A stretch of 64,000 nt of DNA. It comes from Bacteroidota bacterium (lineage in GTDB: Bacteria > Bacteroidota > Bacteroidia > Chitinophagales > Chitinophagaceae). Under the pieces are notes generated by a model. It was not told where the DNA came from and searched no databases. It saw only the letters and a program-made list of their open reading frames with translations. Below, in pieces: positions 44,879-53,446 of this stretch. The stretch is taken from contig JAFDXK010000007.1 in the NCBI GenBank assembly GCA_018267965.1, positions 1 to 64,000 of the forward strand, in the 5' to 3' direction. Position 1 is the stretch's first letter. The number at the start of each line of letters is the position of its first letter. The translations under genes and the position numbers were made by a program.

Positions 44879-45435
44879 ACTCTTGCCCTCCATGGCATGT
44901 CTTCACCACCGTTTATGTGTGTAATGTAGCGAGCCAATGCAAAAAGAAAATCAGAAAGGCGATTCAGGTATTTGATTATGAGGTCAGGTACATGTTCTTC
45001 GTCCTGCTGCATGGCTACACATATACGTTCTGCCCTGCGGCATACACAACGTGCTACATGAGCTGTAGAAGAGGCGATATTGCCTCCGGGTAATATGAAC
45101 GAGCGCATTTCAGGCAAATCTTTATCCATTTCATCAATGCGTTCTTCCAGCCATGTTACATCTGTTTCATGCACATCAGGCAATTTCATTTTCACTTCTT
45201 TATCAGGATTGGTAGCTAATACAGAGCCTATAGTAAATAATCTGTCCTGTATCTCGCGCAGCCATTCACTTATCTTTTCATTCTTTGCCAAATCATTCAC
45301 CATGCCTATAAATGAATTCAATTCATCTACCGTACCATAGCTCTCTATGCGAACATGGCTTTTGGGTACACGTACGCCGCCAATCAGGCTGGTAGTACCT
45401 TTATCTCCTGTCTTCGTATATATCTTAAATGCCAT
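44875..45435 (-). CDS. PduO-type cob(I)alamin adenosyltransferase
   Basis: 186 residues. It makes adenosylcobalamin from ATP and cob(I)alamin. The ATP-binding N-terminus KIYTKTGDKGTTSLIGGVRVPK (about 3-24) and the YGTVDELNSFIG motif are canonical, as is the helical SSTAHVARCVCRRAERICVAM with its Arg residues. Presence of this enzyme suggests a B12-dependent enzyme such as methylmalonyl-CoA mutase elsewhere. Its start overlaps the end of the ABC ATPase gene upstream by one base, so the two are likely co-transcribed. Confidence 0.93.
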   Translation of the reverse strand: MAFKIYTKTGDKGTTSLIGGVRVPKSHVRIESYGTVDELNSFIGMVNDLAKNEKISEWLREIQDRLFTIGSVLATNPDKEVKMKLPDVHETDVTWLEERIDEMDKDLPEMRSFILPGGNIASSTAHVARCVCRRAERICVAMQQDEEHVPDLIIKYLNRLSDFLFALARYITHINGGEDMPWRARV

Positions 45436-46151
45436 TACTGATGCAATGCTTCGTTTATGATCTGGGGCGTTTGACTGATATCCGTTTCAACCATACCATC
45501 CCGTATTCTTACCACTCGTTTTGTGAATTTTGCTATATCCTCTTCGTGTGTCACCAATACTACAGTATTCCCCTGTTCATGAATTTTACTGAATAACTCC
45601 ATAATTTCTATGGATGTTTTAGTGTCAAGGTTGCCTGTGGGTTCGTCTGCAAGCATTAATGACGGATTATTAATGAGTGCTCTTGCTATAGCCACACGTT
45701 GGCTTTGTCCGCCCGATAATTCATTTGGTTTATGATGTGCGCGTTCCGCCAATCCTACCTTATCCAGCATAGCACGTGCACGTTCTTCACGTTCGGTTTT
45801 ACTAACACCTGCATATATCAACGGCAGAGCAACATTTTCCCATGCAGTGAGGCGAGGCAATAAATTAAACTGCTGGAACACAAACCCTATTTCTACATTT
45901 CTCACATTCGCCAGTTCGTCGTCTTCCATACGGCTTACATCCTGCCCGTTGAGTATGTACGTTCCTGATGTAGGGCTGTCTAAACAACCGATAATATTCA
46001 TCAGTGTAGATTTACCCGACCCCGATGGCCCCATCAGGGCAACGTATTCATTCTGCTGAATCAACAAGTTAATACCCTTCAACACAGGTAGTTCCTGTTT
46101 GCCCAGGTAATAACTCTTCTTTATATCGGTTAGTTTGATTACGTCTTTCAT
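45435..46151 (-). CDS. ABC transporter ATP-binding protein (LolD/MacB type)
   Basis: 238 residues, a single ATPase domain. Walker A is GPSGSGKST (about 41-49), the signature is [15 protein letters not shown] (about 143-157), and Walker B is [12 protein letters not shown]. The [15 protein letters not shown] region is typical of the type VII group that includes LolD, FtsE and MacB. These work with MacB/FtsX-like permeases in lipoprotein release or efflux. No permease gene is adjacent, so the transported substrate is unknown. It diverges from ispE with 61 bases between start codons. Confidence 0.9.
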   Translation of the reverse strand: MKDVIKLTDIKKSYYLGKQELPVLKGINLLIQQNEYVALMGPSGSGKSTLMNIIGCLDSPTSGTYILNGQDVSRMEDDELANVRNVEIGFVFQQFNLLPRLTAWENVALPLIYAGVSKTEREERARAMLDKVGLAERAHHKPNELSGGQSQRVAIARALINNPSLMLADEPTGNLDTKTSIEIMELFSKIHEQGNTVVLVTHEEDIAKFTKRVVRIRDGMVETDISQTPQIINEALHQ

Positions 46152-46212
46152 TTATGGCAGATTGATACCGGCTATTCCAAAAATACAGATAAATTTACGC
46201 ATCGCTTTGAAT

Positions 46213-47022
46213 ATGGTTGTTTTTCCTAATTGCAAGATAAATATAGGCCTGTATGTGACGAATAAGCGTGCAGATGGCTACCACGACCTTGAAACCGTAT
46301 TCTATCCGGTAAAGATCAATGATGTATTAGAAATAGTACCTGCTGGAGAAACCAATATCTACCTGCATGGCAAAACAGTAGCTGGTAAAGCAAAAGATAA
46401 CCTTGTTTGGAAAGCATATCAATTATTAGAGACAAAATACCCTGATAAGATTAAGTATGTTGACATTCATTTGCTAAAAAACATCCCGATGGGGGCAGGT
46501 ATGGGTGGAGGCTCTGCGGATGGGGCGTTTATGCTAAGATTATTAAATGATTTTTTTCAACTGGGTTTAGATAATTCTACACTTGCAAAATACGCACTTG
46601 AACTAGGTAGTGATTGTCCCTTCTTTGTTTACAACACACCACAATATGCCACAGGAAGAGGGGAACAAATGCAACCTGTATCAATAGACCTATCTGCATA
46701 CAGCATTCAATTAATTTGTCCGCAGGTACATGTATCTACGGCAACTGCATTTAAGATGCTTACACCAAAGCCGGCACCATTCGATTTGAGAAAACTGCCA
46801 GAATTGCCCATCGAACAGTGGGTAGAATATATCGGTAATGATTTTGAAGAGCCTGTGTTTATACAGCATCCGGAACTGAAGTCTATTAAAGAACAGTTAT
46901 ATAGACAGGGGGCTATTTATTCTGCTATGAGTGGTAGTGGTAGTACTCTTTACGGGATATTTGAAAAAGGAAAGAAAGCAACAATTGATATCCCGATTCC
47001 AATTGAAACATTTTATTTGTAA
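46213..47022 (+). CDS. ispE: 4-diphosphocytidyl-2-C-methyl-D-erythritol kinase
   Basis: The ATG at 46213 gives 269 residues starting VVFPNCKINIGLYVTNKRADGYHDLETVFYPV, the normal GHMP-kinase N-terminus of IspE. The ATP-binding loop is PMGAGMGGGSADGAFMLR (about 95-112), and DCPFF and SGSGSTLYGIF motifs follow. It phosphorylates CDP-methylerythritol in the non-mevalonate isoprenoid pathway. An in-frame ATG at 46135 lies inside the divergent ABC gene and was not chosen. Confidence 0.95.
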   Translation: MVVFPNCKINIGLYVTNKRADGYHDLETVFYPVKINDVLEIVPAGETNIYLHGKTVAGKAKDNLVWKAYQLLETKYPDKIKYVDIHLLKNIPMGAGMGGGSADGAFMLRLLNDFFQLGLDNSTLAKYALELGSDCPFFVYNTPQYATGRGEQMQPVSIDLSAYSIQLICPQVHVSTATAFKMLTPKPAPFDLRKLPELPIEQWVEYIGNDFEEPVFIQHPELKSIKEQLYRQGAIYSAMSGSGSTLYGIFEKGKKATIDIPIPIETFYL

Positions 47023-47159
47023 CACATGCTTATTTCTTGGGCAGTATATTTTATCATTTATTTTATATGGCTCTATCGCAAAAAGCCATATAAGCGATAT
47101 AAAAAAATTGCATTCATGTCAGGCATGTTCACTGTAGATGTAAAGCGATGGTAAATAAT

Positions 47160-47192
47160 AAAGCCACCTGCTTTTGACAGATGGCTTGTAAT
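47160..47192 (-). terminator. Probable terminator after rplT
   Basis: Arms AAGCCACCTG and CAGATGGCTT pair with one mismatch around a TTTTGA-type loop. It lies about 20 bases after the rplT stop on the minus strand, followed by TTATTATTT. The ~185 bases between ispE and rplT hold no other gene. Confidence 0.6.
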
Positions 47193-47208
47193 ATGATGTA
47201 AGTAAAAA

Positions 47209-47553
47209 CTATTTTACTTCAGCAACCAATTTTTTGAAGCTTTCAGGCTCATTCATAGCCAAATCAGCCAATACTTTACGGTTAAAATCCATGCCTTTAG
47301 CAGCAAGCTTACCCATAAATTGAGAATAGCTCATACCTTCTTCACGGCAAGCAGCGTTGATACGTACTATCCATAATGCGCGGTAATCGCGTTTTTTGAT
47401 TTTACGGCCTACATATTTGTAACCAAGACCTTTTTCAAGTACGTTTTTGGCTACCGTATATACGTTTTTACGTTTGCCGTAGAAACCTTTGGCTTGTTTC
47501 AGTATTTTCTTCCTTCTCGCGCGTGATGCAACCGCATTTACCGAACGTGGCAT
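47209..47553 (-). CDS. rplT: 50S ribosomal protein L20
   Basis: 114 residues, typical length. The basic N-terminus [36 protein letters not shown] and the [23 protein letters not shown] stretch are canonical L20. It binds 23S rRNA early in assembly of the large subunit. It follows rpmI after 35 bases in one operon. The usual upstream infC and thrS are not adjacent. Confidence 0.98.
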   Translation of the reverse strand: MPRSVNAVASRARRKKILKQAKGFYGKRKNVYTVAKNVLEKGLGYKYVGRKIKKRDYRALWIVRINAACREEGMSYSQFMGKLAAKGMDFNRKVLADLAMNEPESFKKLVAEVK

Positions 47554-47588
47554 ATTCTTATTTTATTAATATCGTTTAATAATATTGT

Positions 47589-47786
47589 TTATCGTAAAAC
47601 CAACATGCGTTTTACCAGGTTTTCATTTGCAGGGTGTACAAATGCAGCCTGGCGCAAGTGGCGCTTACGAGTTTTTGATTTCTTAGTTAACAGGTGGCTT
47701 TTATAAGCTTTATACCTGCGTATTTTGCCCGAGCCAGTTACTTTAAAAGTCTTTTTAGCGCGGCTGTGAGTCTTCACCTTTGGCAT
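47589..47786 (-). CDS. rpmI: 50S ribosomal protein L35
   Basis: 65 residues from the ATG at 47786, which gives the conserved [22 protein letters not shown] start; an ATG three codons earlier is less likely. It is very basic ([12 protein letters not shown]) and ends in the usual [10 protein letters not shown]. It is the first gene of a two-gene operon with rplT and has a consensus promoter just upstream. Confidence 0.97.
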   Translation of the reverse strand: MPKVKTHSRAKKTFKVTGSGKIRRYKAYKSHLLTKKSKTRKRHLRQAAFVHPANENLVKRMLVLR

Positions 47787-47808
47787 GGTCCTCAAATTTT
47801 TGGGATGG

Positions 47809-47839
47809 CAAAGGTAAGTTATTTTTCAAATCGGTCAAA
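47809..47839 (-). promoter_or_regulatory. Promoter of rpmI-rplT
   Basis: On the minus strand TTTG (47839-47836) is followed after 19 bases by TACCTTTG (47816-47809), a very good fit to the Bacteroidota housekeeping promoter. The start codon is 23 bases further on, so the leader is short and has little room for an L20-binding structure. Confidence 0.75.
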
Positions 47840-47979
47840 ATAAAGCTGAAATAATATTATTTACTTTTTCATAACCCTAAAAGCAGCCCCAAACGGACTT
47901 ATTATAATTATTTTTGTTGTAACATAAGCTTGGCTTAGTGGTTTTTTAGTAATCGCCTATTTAATTATTTTTACCAAAT

Positions 47980-48546
47980 ATGGCATTATTCAGATTCAGG
48001 GTTTATTGGGAAGACGACGACCAGGTGTACAGGGATATAGAAATACGACCAACACAGACATTTTTAGAGTTTCATAGGGCTGTTATAATGGCCTATGAAT
48101 TTGATGGTAAGCACAGCGCTTCTTTCTTCGAGAGTGATGAACGTTGGAACCGTAGCCGCGAGATCAACTCAGAGGTATTGGTAAATAAGAAGGACGCGCC
48201 GGCATTGTCAATGATGCGCACGCCTGTATCTGCATTGGTGGCCACACCCGACCAGCGTTTTGTATATGAATACGACCCAGCAAAGAAATGGACTTTCCTG
48301 GTAGAATTAATAGGCGTTTCTAAAGATGAAGAGCCAAGACGTACTTACCCTTTTGTATTGCGCAAAGAAGGTGTTGCCCCGGCACAATATGGCGTGAAAG
48401 GTGTGAACCTCGATAAGCTGCTTGAAGTAGAAGAAAAATATGATTTGGGTGCTGACGAAATGGCTGAAGGGTTTGGAAATGAAGGGGAAGGCGAAAGTGA
48501 TAGCCTTGGTTTAGATACCGGTGGAAGCGAAGACAGTTTTGAATAG
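47980..48546 (+). CDS. pRiA4b ORF-3-like protein
   Basis: 188 residues. The core (about 1-150) fits the family named after plasmid pRiA4b ORF-3: FRFRVYWEDDDQVYRDIEIRPTQTFLEFHRAVIMAYEFDGKHSASFFESDERWNRSREI, then the beta strands of KWTFLVELIGV. The C-terminal ~35 residues are acidic and Gly/Ser-rich (EGEGESDSLGLDTGGSEDSFE), probably disordered. The function of the family is unknown; the name does not imply mobility here. It precedes miaA and may share its transcript. Confidence 0.85.
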   Translation: MALFRFRVYWEDDDQVYRDIEIRPTQTFLEFHRAVIMAYEFDGKHSASFFESDERWNRSREINSEVLVNKKDAPALSMMRTPVSALVATPDQRFVYEYDPAKKWTFLVELIGVSKDEEPRRTYPFVLRKEGVAPAQYGVKGVNLDKLLEVEEKYDLGADEMAEGFGNEGEGESDSLGLDTGGSEDSFE

Positions 48547-48596
48547 GCGCAGTTTTATTGTTCTCATATCATTTCTTCAATACGAAGAAAGTTCTT

Positions 48597-49493
48597 GTGG
48601 TAAAGACGGTATATATCGTAGCAGGACCTACGGCAGTAGGTAAAACAGCCATCTCTATTGATTTGGCGAAAAAACTCAATACAGCAGTCATATCAGCTGA
48701 CAGCCGACAATGTTATAAAGAAATGACTATTGGTACTGCAAAACCCGGTGCCGAAGAGTTGCAATCAGTCAGACATTACTTTATTGATGACTATTCAGTT
48801 GTAAATAACATTACTGCTGCCGACTTTGAAAATCTTGCACTAGACTGGCTGGAAGAGATATTTAAAGAACAGGATACAGCTGTGGTATGCGGAGGGACAG
48901 GTTTATATATAAAAGCGCTGTGCGAAGGGCTTGATGAGATGCCCGCTATCAACCAGGAGATAGTAGAAGATATTAATCAACAATATGAAACACAGGGAAT
49001 CAATTGGTTGCGACAAGCAGTAAAAGAAGAAGACCCTGAGTTTTATGCTGTAGGTGAAATACAAAACCCTGCAAGATTACTTAGGGCACTTACGTTCAAA
49101 CGTTCTATCGGCGAGAGCATAGTGCATTTTAAAACAGGAAAGAAAAAGGAGAGAGATTTCAAGATTGTGAAAATCGGACTCGAATTACCCAGAGAGGTTT
49201 TATATCGGCGAATTGATGCAAGGGTAGATACAATGATACAAAATGGTTTGTTGGATGAAGTGAAGGGCCTCTACGCATTGCGCAAACTAAAAAACCTTCA
49301 AACAGTTGGTTACTCAGAATTGTTTGATTACATAGACGGACAACTTTCGCTTGATGAAGCTATTGAGAAAATAAAACAGCATACACGCAATTATGCTAAA
49401 CGCCAAATGACCTGGTTTAAAAAAGATAAAGAGATAATATGGTTTAATGCTGAGGATGCAAATCTTATTGATAAGATATTAACTATTACGTAA
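48597..49493 (+). CDS. miaA: tRNA dimethylallyltransferase
   Basis: 298 residues if translation starts at GTG 48597; a TTG at 48558 is the other choice, and no in-frame ATG lies ahead of the core. The P-loop is VAGPTAVGKTAIS, followed by ISADSRQCYKEMTIGTAKP and the DDYSV segment. CGGTGLYIKALCEGLDEMP and the tRNA-binding QNPARLLRALTFKRSIGES and RNYAKRQMTWFKKD segments are canonical. It adds a dimethylallyl group to A37 of tRNAs reading UNN codons. Its end overlaps the convergent glycosyltransferase gene by eight bases. Confidence 0.94.
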   Translation: MVKTVYIVAGPTAVGKTAISIDLAKKLNTAVISADSRQCYKEMTIGTAKPGAEELQSVRHYFIDDYSVVNNITAADFENLALDWLEEIFKEQDTAVVCGGTGLYIKALCEGLDEMPAINQEIVEDINQQYETQGINWLRQAVKEEDPEFYAVGEIQNPARLLRALTFKRSIGESIVHFKTGKKKERDFKIVKIGLELPREVLYRRIDARVDTMIQNGLLDEVKGLYALRKLKNLQTVGYSELFDYIDGQLSLDEAIEKIKQHTRNYAKRQMTWFKKDKEIIWFNAEDANLIDKILTIT

Positions 49494-50610
49494 GCCTTGA
49501 TTCAATCAAGTTAACAATGCCTTCTTCTGAGCCTGCAATTATCTTTTCAAAAGCGCTATAGTCAATCTTATTTTCTAAAAGGTATTTAGCTTTTTCAATC
49601 CATTCTTCTTTATTGTTATAATCCTGCACTACACATCTTTCATCCAGCACTTCATGCCAGCCCACATTTTTTGATACCAACACATTGCACCCGCATAAAA
49701 TAGCTTCCGACAAAACACCGGGAGATGAATCGAAATAAGAAGTGATGATTAATAATTTTGTATTAGCCAGGTAGCTAAGAATATCTGTTTGTGTTATTAG
49801 TTTATGTGTCTCGGTAAACGCTATATCTGAGAAGTTTGTGCTGTCTTCCCCTATAGCCAGCTTTTGTTCAAGTGTAAAAACATTAAACAGTTCTTCTGCT
49901 AAGTCATCATTTTTTACATATCTGGAATGTGATGAAATAAATGCAAGTCCGTATTTACGTTCCTGGAATGTTACTAAAGCCGTGTCGACTTTAGGTGTAA
50001 CATTAAAATATTGTACCAAAGCATTTTTAGAATGAATACCCATCGCTTTTGAAAGCTCTTTGTTTAATTGGCTGTTGAACACCATTTCCATTGAGGCGTA
50101 ATCATAATCTACTACAGGTTTAATAAAGTCAGGGTTATTGATTATATAGTTAGCATCAATATCTTCATAGGCGTAGTATGTCATCTGTGAGTTGCCTCCT
50201 GCTATTACTAATATTTTTTTAGCAGGAAATAATTTTTGACACGGAGAATGATAAACAGGATGACAAGCAATGATAATGTCCGGTTCGAATCGTATGGACT
50301 TCAAATAAGTGCTGAGTTTTGGCATCCATAACTTAATGTATATGTTTTTGCTCCTGTTTTGAGTTCTTTGTTGAAAGATATTATTCCATATCCAATTGTG
50401 AGCCAATATTCGGGAATGCCGTTTAGTTTGATATATGATATGTGACGCATTTGTGCCGTCTGGGTCGGCAGGAGCGTTTTTTATGCTATTAATATAAACT
50501 AACTGAGCATCATAATTATTATTACGCAAAAGTTTCAGGAGATTATATGCTGTTGTAGCCTCACCGCCGTAGTTGGGATATCCACCTGATAGGATTAAGA
50601 CTTTTTTCAT
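49486..50610 (-). CDS. Glycosyltransferase, GT-B fold (GT4-like)
   Basis: 374 residues. The N-terminal Rossmann part starts ILSGGYPNYGGEATTAYNLLKLL, where the YGGxxTTAYNLL loop is the probable acceptor site. The C-terminal part has ILSYLANTKLLIITSYFDSSPGVLSEAILCGCNVLVSKNVGWHEVL, the GT4-type nucleotide-sugar region with the Glu-containing ExxxxG motif. It probably transfers a sugar in surface polysaccharide assembly on the cytoplasmic face. It is paralogous to the neighbouring 50614-51768 gene, and both lie downstream of the ABC exporter genes on the same strand. Confidence 0.87.
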   Translation of the reverse strand: MKKVLILSGGYPNYGGEATTAYNLLKLLRNNNYDAQLVYINSIKNAPADPDGTNASHIIYQTKRHSRILAHNWIWNNIFQQRTQNRSKNIYIKLWMPKLSTYLKSIRFEPDIIIACHPVYHSPCQKLFPAKKILVIAGGNSQMTYYAYEDIDANYIINNPDFIKPVVDYDYASMEMVFNSQLNKELSKAMGIHSKNALVQYFNVTPKVDTALVTFQERKYGLAFISSHSRYVKNDDLAEELFNVFTLEQKLAIGEDSTNFSDIAFTETHKLITQTDILSYLANTKLLIITSYFDSSPGVLSEAILCGCNVLVSKNVGWHEVLDERCVVQDYNNKEEWIEKAKYLLENKIDYSAFEKIIAGSEEGIVNLIESRLT

Positions 50611-50613
50611 AAA

Positions 50614-51768
50614 CTAACGAATACCGGAAATAATATTGTCAATCAATGTCTTTATATCAGCTTTTGCATTCGAAATAGTATGTTCAAATTGGGTATAATG
50701 TTGCTTAGTCTGCAATAAAAGTCCAGCCTTCTGTATCCACTCGTCAATATTGCTATAATCATCAACTACTGAATTATTACCCAGCATTTCACTCCATCCC
50801 ACATTTTTTGAAATGAGCACATTGCATCCGTTGATAACAGCCTCTGATAATACGCTCGGAGAAGAATCAAAGTACGAAGTAATAATCAGTAGCCGTGTGT
50901 TGGCCAGTATATTTAAGATGTCCTGCTGTGTTATTAGTTCACTCACTTCAGTGTTTTGAATATCGGCAAACATATGGCTGCTTTTGCCGATTGCAATTTT
51001 TGTACGGTTACTGAATTGTTCAAATATTTGCCTTGTCAGCACTACGTTTTTTATATTCCTGCTAAAATCTGACGCAATAAATGCAATATCATATTTTCTA
51101 GCATTGAATTCAATTGATTGATTTTTTTGCAGTGGCGCTATATTAAAATATTGCACAAATGAATTCGCCGCCTCTATCTTTAGTAAAGAATATATTTGTT
51201 TTGTTAATTGACTATTGAATAAAAGGTTCGTTCCTCTAAAGTCATAATCATTAGTGCCTTTTAGCAATTGCAGTGCATGAGTGGGGTCTTTGAATACATA
51301 AGAAGCATCAATGTTTTGTTTAGCTAGCCGGTTCATTTCAGGACTGCTGCCTATAATCACTAACATTTTCTTGCTTCCAAAAATCCGTTTGATCATCCAG
51401 CAATAAGAGGGGATATTGGTGATAACCAGGTCAGGATAAAAATTATTAGTGACTTGAAATTTTATTAGCTTCGGCATCAGCCTCAGGAAGAAGTAATATT
51501 GTTTTATTTTAGTAATTCTAGGAGTATCGGTTACAACACCAATTTTTTTTACCAAAGAATACACCCGGCTGGCTATATCTTTCTGCATTACAATTTTATG
51601 AGACATCCCTGTCTTTTCAGGGTCCGTATCAGAGTTTTTCAGATTATTTATACATAACAATCTTACATCGTAATGCTCATTTGCCAGCAATTTTAGTAAA
51701 TTATATGCTGTGGTAGATTGCCCTCCGTAATTAGGATAACTGTTGGAAATGATGAGTATTTTTTTCAT
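50614..51768 (-). CDS. Glycosyltransferase, GT-B fold (paralogue of neighbour)
   Basis: 384 residues. It shares its layout with the 49486-50610 gene along the whole length: ISNSYPNYGGQSTTAYNLLKLLANEHYD at the start, QYFNIAPLQKN in the middle, and ILNILANTRLLIITSYFDSSPSVLSEAVINGCNVLISKNVGWSEML in the donor domain. The two differ in the middle third, where acceptor specificity is usually set. They arose by tandem duplication and probably act in series on the same glycan. The gap between them is three bases, so they are co-translated. Confidence 0.87.
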   Translation of the reverse strand: MKKILIISNSYPNYGGQSTTAYNLLKLLANEHYDVRLLCINNLKNSDTDPEKTGMSHKIVMQKDIASRVYSLVKKIGVVTDTPRITKIKQYYFFLRLMPKLIKFQVTNNFYPDLVITNIPSYCWMIKRIFGSKKMLVIIGSSPEMNRLAKQNIDASYVFKDPTHALQLLKGTNDYDFRGTNLLFNSQLTKQIYSLLKIEAANSFVQYFNIAPLQKNQSIEFNARKYDIAFIASDFSRNIKNVVLTRQIFEQFSNRTKIAIGKSSHMFADIQNTEVSELITQQDILNILANTRLLIITSYFDSSPSVLSEAVINGCNVLISKNVGWSEMLGNNSVVDDYSNIDEWIQKAGLLLQTKQHYTQFEHTISNAKADIKTLIDNIISGIR

Positions 51769-51783
51769 CAGGTAACAAGCAAG

Positions 51784-52548
51784 TTAGCTATTTTTCATCA
51801 GGTCGTTTGCCGGATGCAGTGATTTATAATAATTTAAGACAGTATCTAAGCTGCCATCCATTATAACCTTGCCATGTTCCAGCAATATCATTCGTTTACA
51901 AAAACTATGAATGATATCTTCATTATGGCTTACAAGTATAAGTGTTTTTTCAGGGTTAGAAAGTATTTGCTGAAGCTTAGTTATAGCCTTTTCTTTAAAA
52001 AAGGTATCACTACCATAAAATACTTCATCAAACACGTAGATATCTGCAGGCAACATTAGCGTTACACTTAGTGTAAGCCTTGTGCGCATACCAGTAGAGT
52101 AAAACTTTACTAAAGTATCAATAGTATTTATTTCGCTGAATTTGATGATGTCATCAATCCGGGTGTCAATGTCTTTTTTAGAAAAGCCAAGCGCAGCAGC
52201 ATGTAAATAAATATACTCTCTTCCGGTTAAATCCGGTGTTATTACCGAGCCCTGCGCGAATGCTGGCATTATAGTCCCGGTTATTTGATAACGACCTTTA
52301 TTAGGCTCTGTTATACCGCATATGATTTGCAGCAACGTTGTTTTACCAGCCTTATTCTTCCCGATAAGGCCTACATGTTCTCCTTTATTGATTGTTAAAC
52401 TGATATTATCAAGAGCTAAAAAATTGTTGTGACTGACTTTTGATGATTTAGTTTTAATCGTTTGTAAAAGGCTTGTTACAAAAAAACGACCAAGGTATTT
52501 TTTGCCTTTGATTTTATATTGCTTTGTGATGTTCTCTAATTTTATCAT
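51784..52548 (-). CDS. Polysaccharide ABC exporter ATPase (Wzt/TagH type)
   Basis: 254 residues. Walker A is GLIGKNKAGKTTLL (about 65-78); the usual Asn-Gly before AGKT is Asn-Lys here. The signature YSTGMRTRL (about 152-160) is the one of polysaccharide exporters, and Walker B is ADIYVFDEVFYGSDTFF. The ITPDLTGREYIYLHAAALGF segment is also typical. There is no C-terminal carbohydrate-binding domain, so export is probably not coupled to a chain-end modification as in some Wzt proteins. It works with the permease encoded directly upstream. Confidence 0.92.
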   Translation of the reverse strand: MIKLENITKQYKIKGKKYLGRFFVTSLLQTIKTKSSKVSHNNFLALDNISLTINKGEHVGLIGKNKAGKTTLLQIICGITEPNKGRYQITGTIMPAFAQGSVITPDLTGREYIYLHAAALGFSKKDIDTRIDDIIKFSEINTIDTLVKFYSTGMRTRLTLSVTLMLPADIYVFDEVFYGSDTFFKEKAITKLQQILSNPEKTLILVSHNEDIIHSFCKRMILLEHGKVIMDGSLDTVLNYYKSLHPANDLMKNS

Positions 52549-52554
52549 ACGCTG

Positions 52555-53361
52555 TTATATAAAATCAGTAAGCTTCTTTTCATATTTTCTGAATATAGCA
52601 AACCCGATAGCAAAAACAATAATGGAAACACCCATGCCTTTTATCAAAAGTGTCCATGGAATATTTTCTCTGAATAATATTGATCTGAAACATTGAATAA
52701 AAGAAACCATAGGGTTCAATAAATATACTCGTAGCCATTTTAGTGGCACCATCCGCATTTTATAGAAAATAGGTAAAGTGTACATGCCCAATGGTACAAT
52801 AAAGCGTAACATGTGCTTCAGGTCACGGTATATAATACATGGCACCATAAAAATTAAGCCAAGACCCATTGCTATCAATACTAACTGCAATATTATTACC
52901 GGCAGCATAAATATATTTCCGCTAATAGGTTTCCCCGATGACATTGCAATAACAAACAACAGAATTATGCTAAAAAAGAATTGAATAAGTTTCGCACAAA
53001 TCAAAGACAAGGGTATAACCAATCTTGGGAAACTGATACGTTTAATAATCTGCTGCTCTTTTGGGAAAATATCCAGTACTTCTAAAAATACATCCTGAAA
53101 AAAAAGCCATGGTAGCATCCCGCTGTATATATAGAGAAAATACTGGACTTGATTAATGTTAACGCTAAACATTAAACCAAAGAAAAAAGTGAATATCAGA
53201 GTAGTGATAATGGGGCTGGCTACCATCCATCCCATTCCTATGTACGAGTCTTCGTACTTTGACTTAATCCATTTTTTCGATAGCATCCATATTAGTGACC
53301 TGTAACGGTATATATTATTGAAATAGCCTAAAAATGATTGCTTGTATGGATATTCTATCAT
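52555..53361 (-). CDS. Polysaccharide ABC exporter permease (Wzm/TagG type)
   Basis: The ATG at 53361 gives 268 residues (an ATG at 53397 would add 12). The start MIEYPYKQSFLGYFNNIYRYRSLIWMLSKKWIKSKYEDSYIGM fits the amphipathic entry helix of TagG/Wzm permeases, followed by six membrane helices (about 40-260). The PISGNIFMLPV and YTLPIFYKMRMVPLKWLRVYLLNPM segments are family-typical. With the ATPase six bases downstream it would move a lipid-linked glycan across the inner membrane. Confidence 0.9.
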   Translation of the reverse strand: MIEYPYKQSFLGYFNNIYRYRSLIWMLSKKWIKSKYEDSYIGMGWMVASPIITTLIFTFFFGLMFSVNINQVQYFLYIYSGMLPWLFFQDVFLEVLDIFPKEQQIIKRISFPRLVIPLSLICAKLIQFFFSIILLFVIAMSSGKPISGNIFMLPVIILQLVLIAMGLGLIFMVPCIIYRDLKHMLRFIVPLGMYTLPIFYKMRMVPLKWLRVYLLNPMVSFIQCFRSILFRENIPWTLLIKGMGVSIIVFAIGFAIFRKYEKKLTDFI

Positions 53362-53446
53362 TTGTACTTTGTGGTAGTAATAGTACTTGACTGACAAAGC
53401 TATATAAATCCGTTTTAACTATCTCATTTTTATTAGAAATTCAATA

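Noticed and set aside
47980-48546. Insertion sequence or transposon passenger
   Set aside because: The family name refers to a plasmid and an IS1096 passenger, but no transposase, inverted repeats or target duplication were seen nearby.
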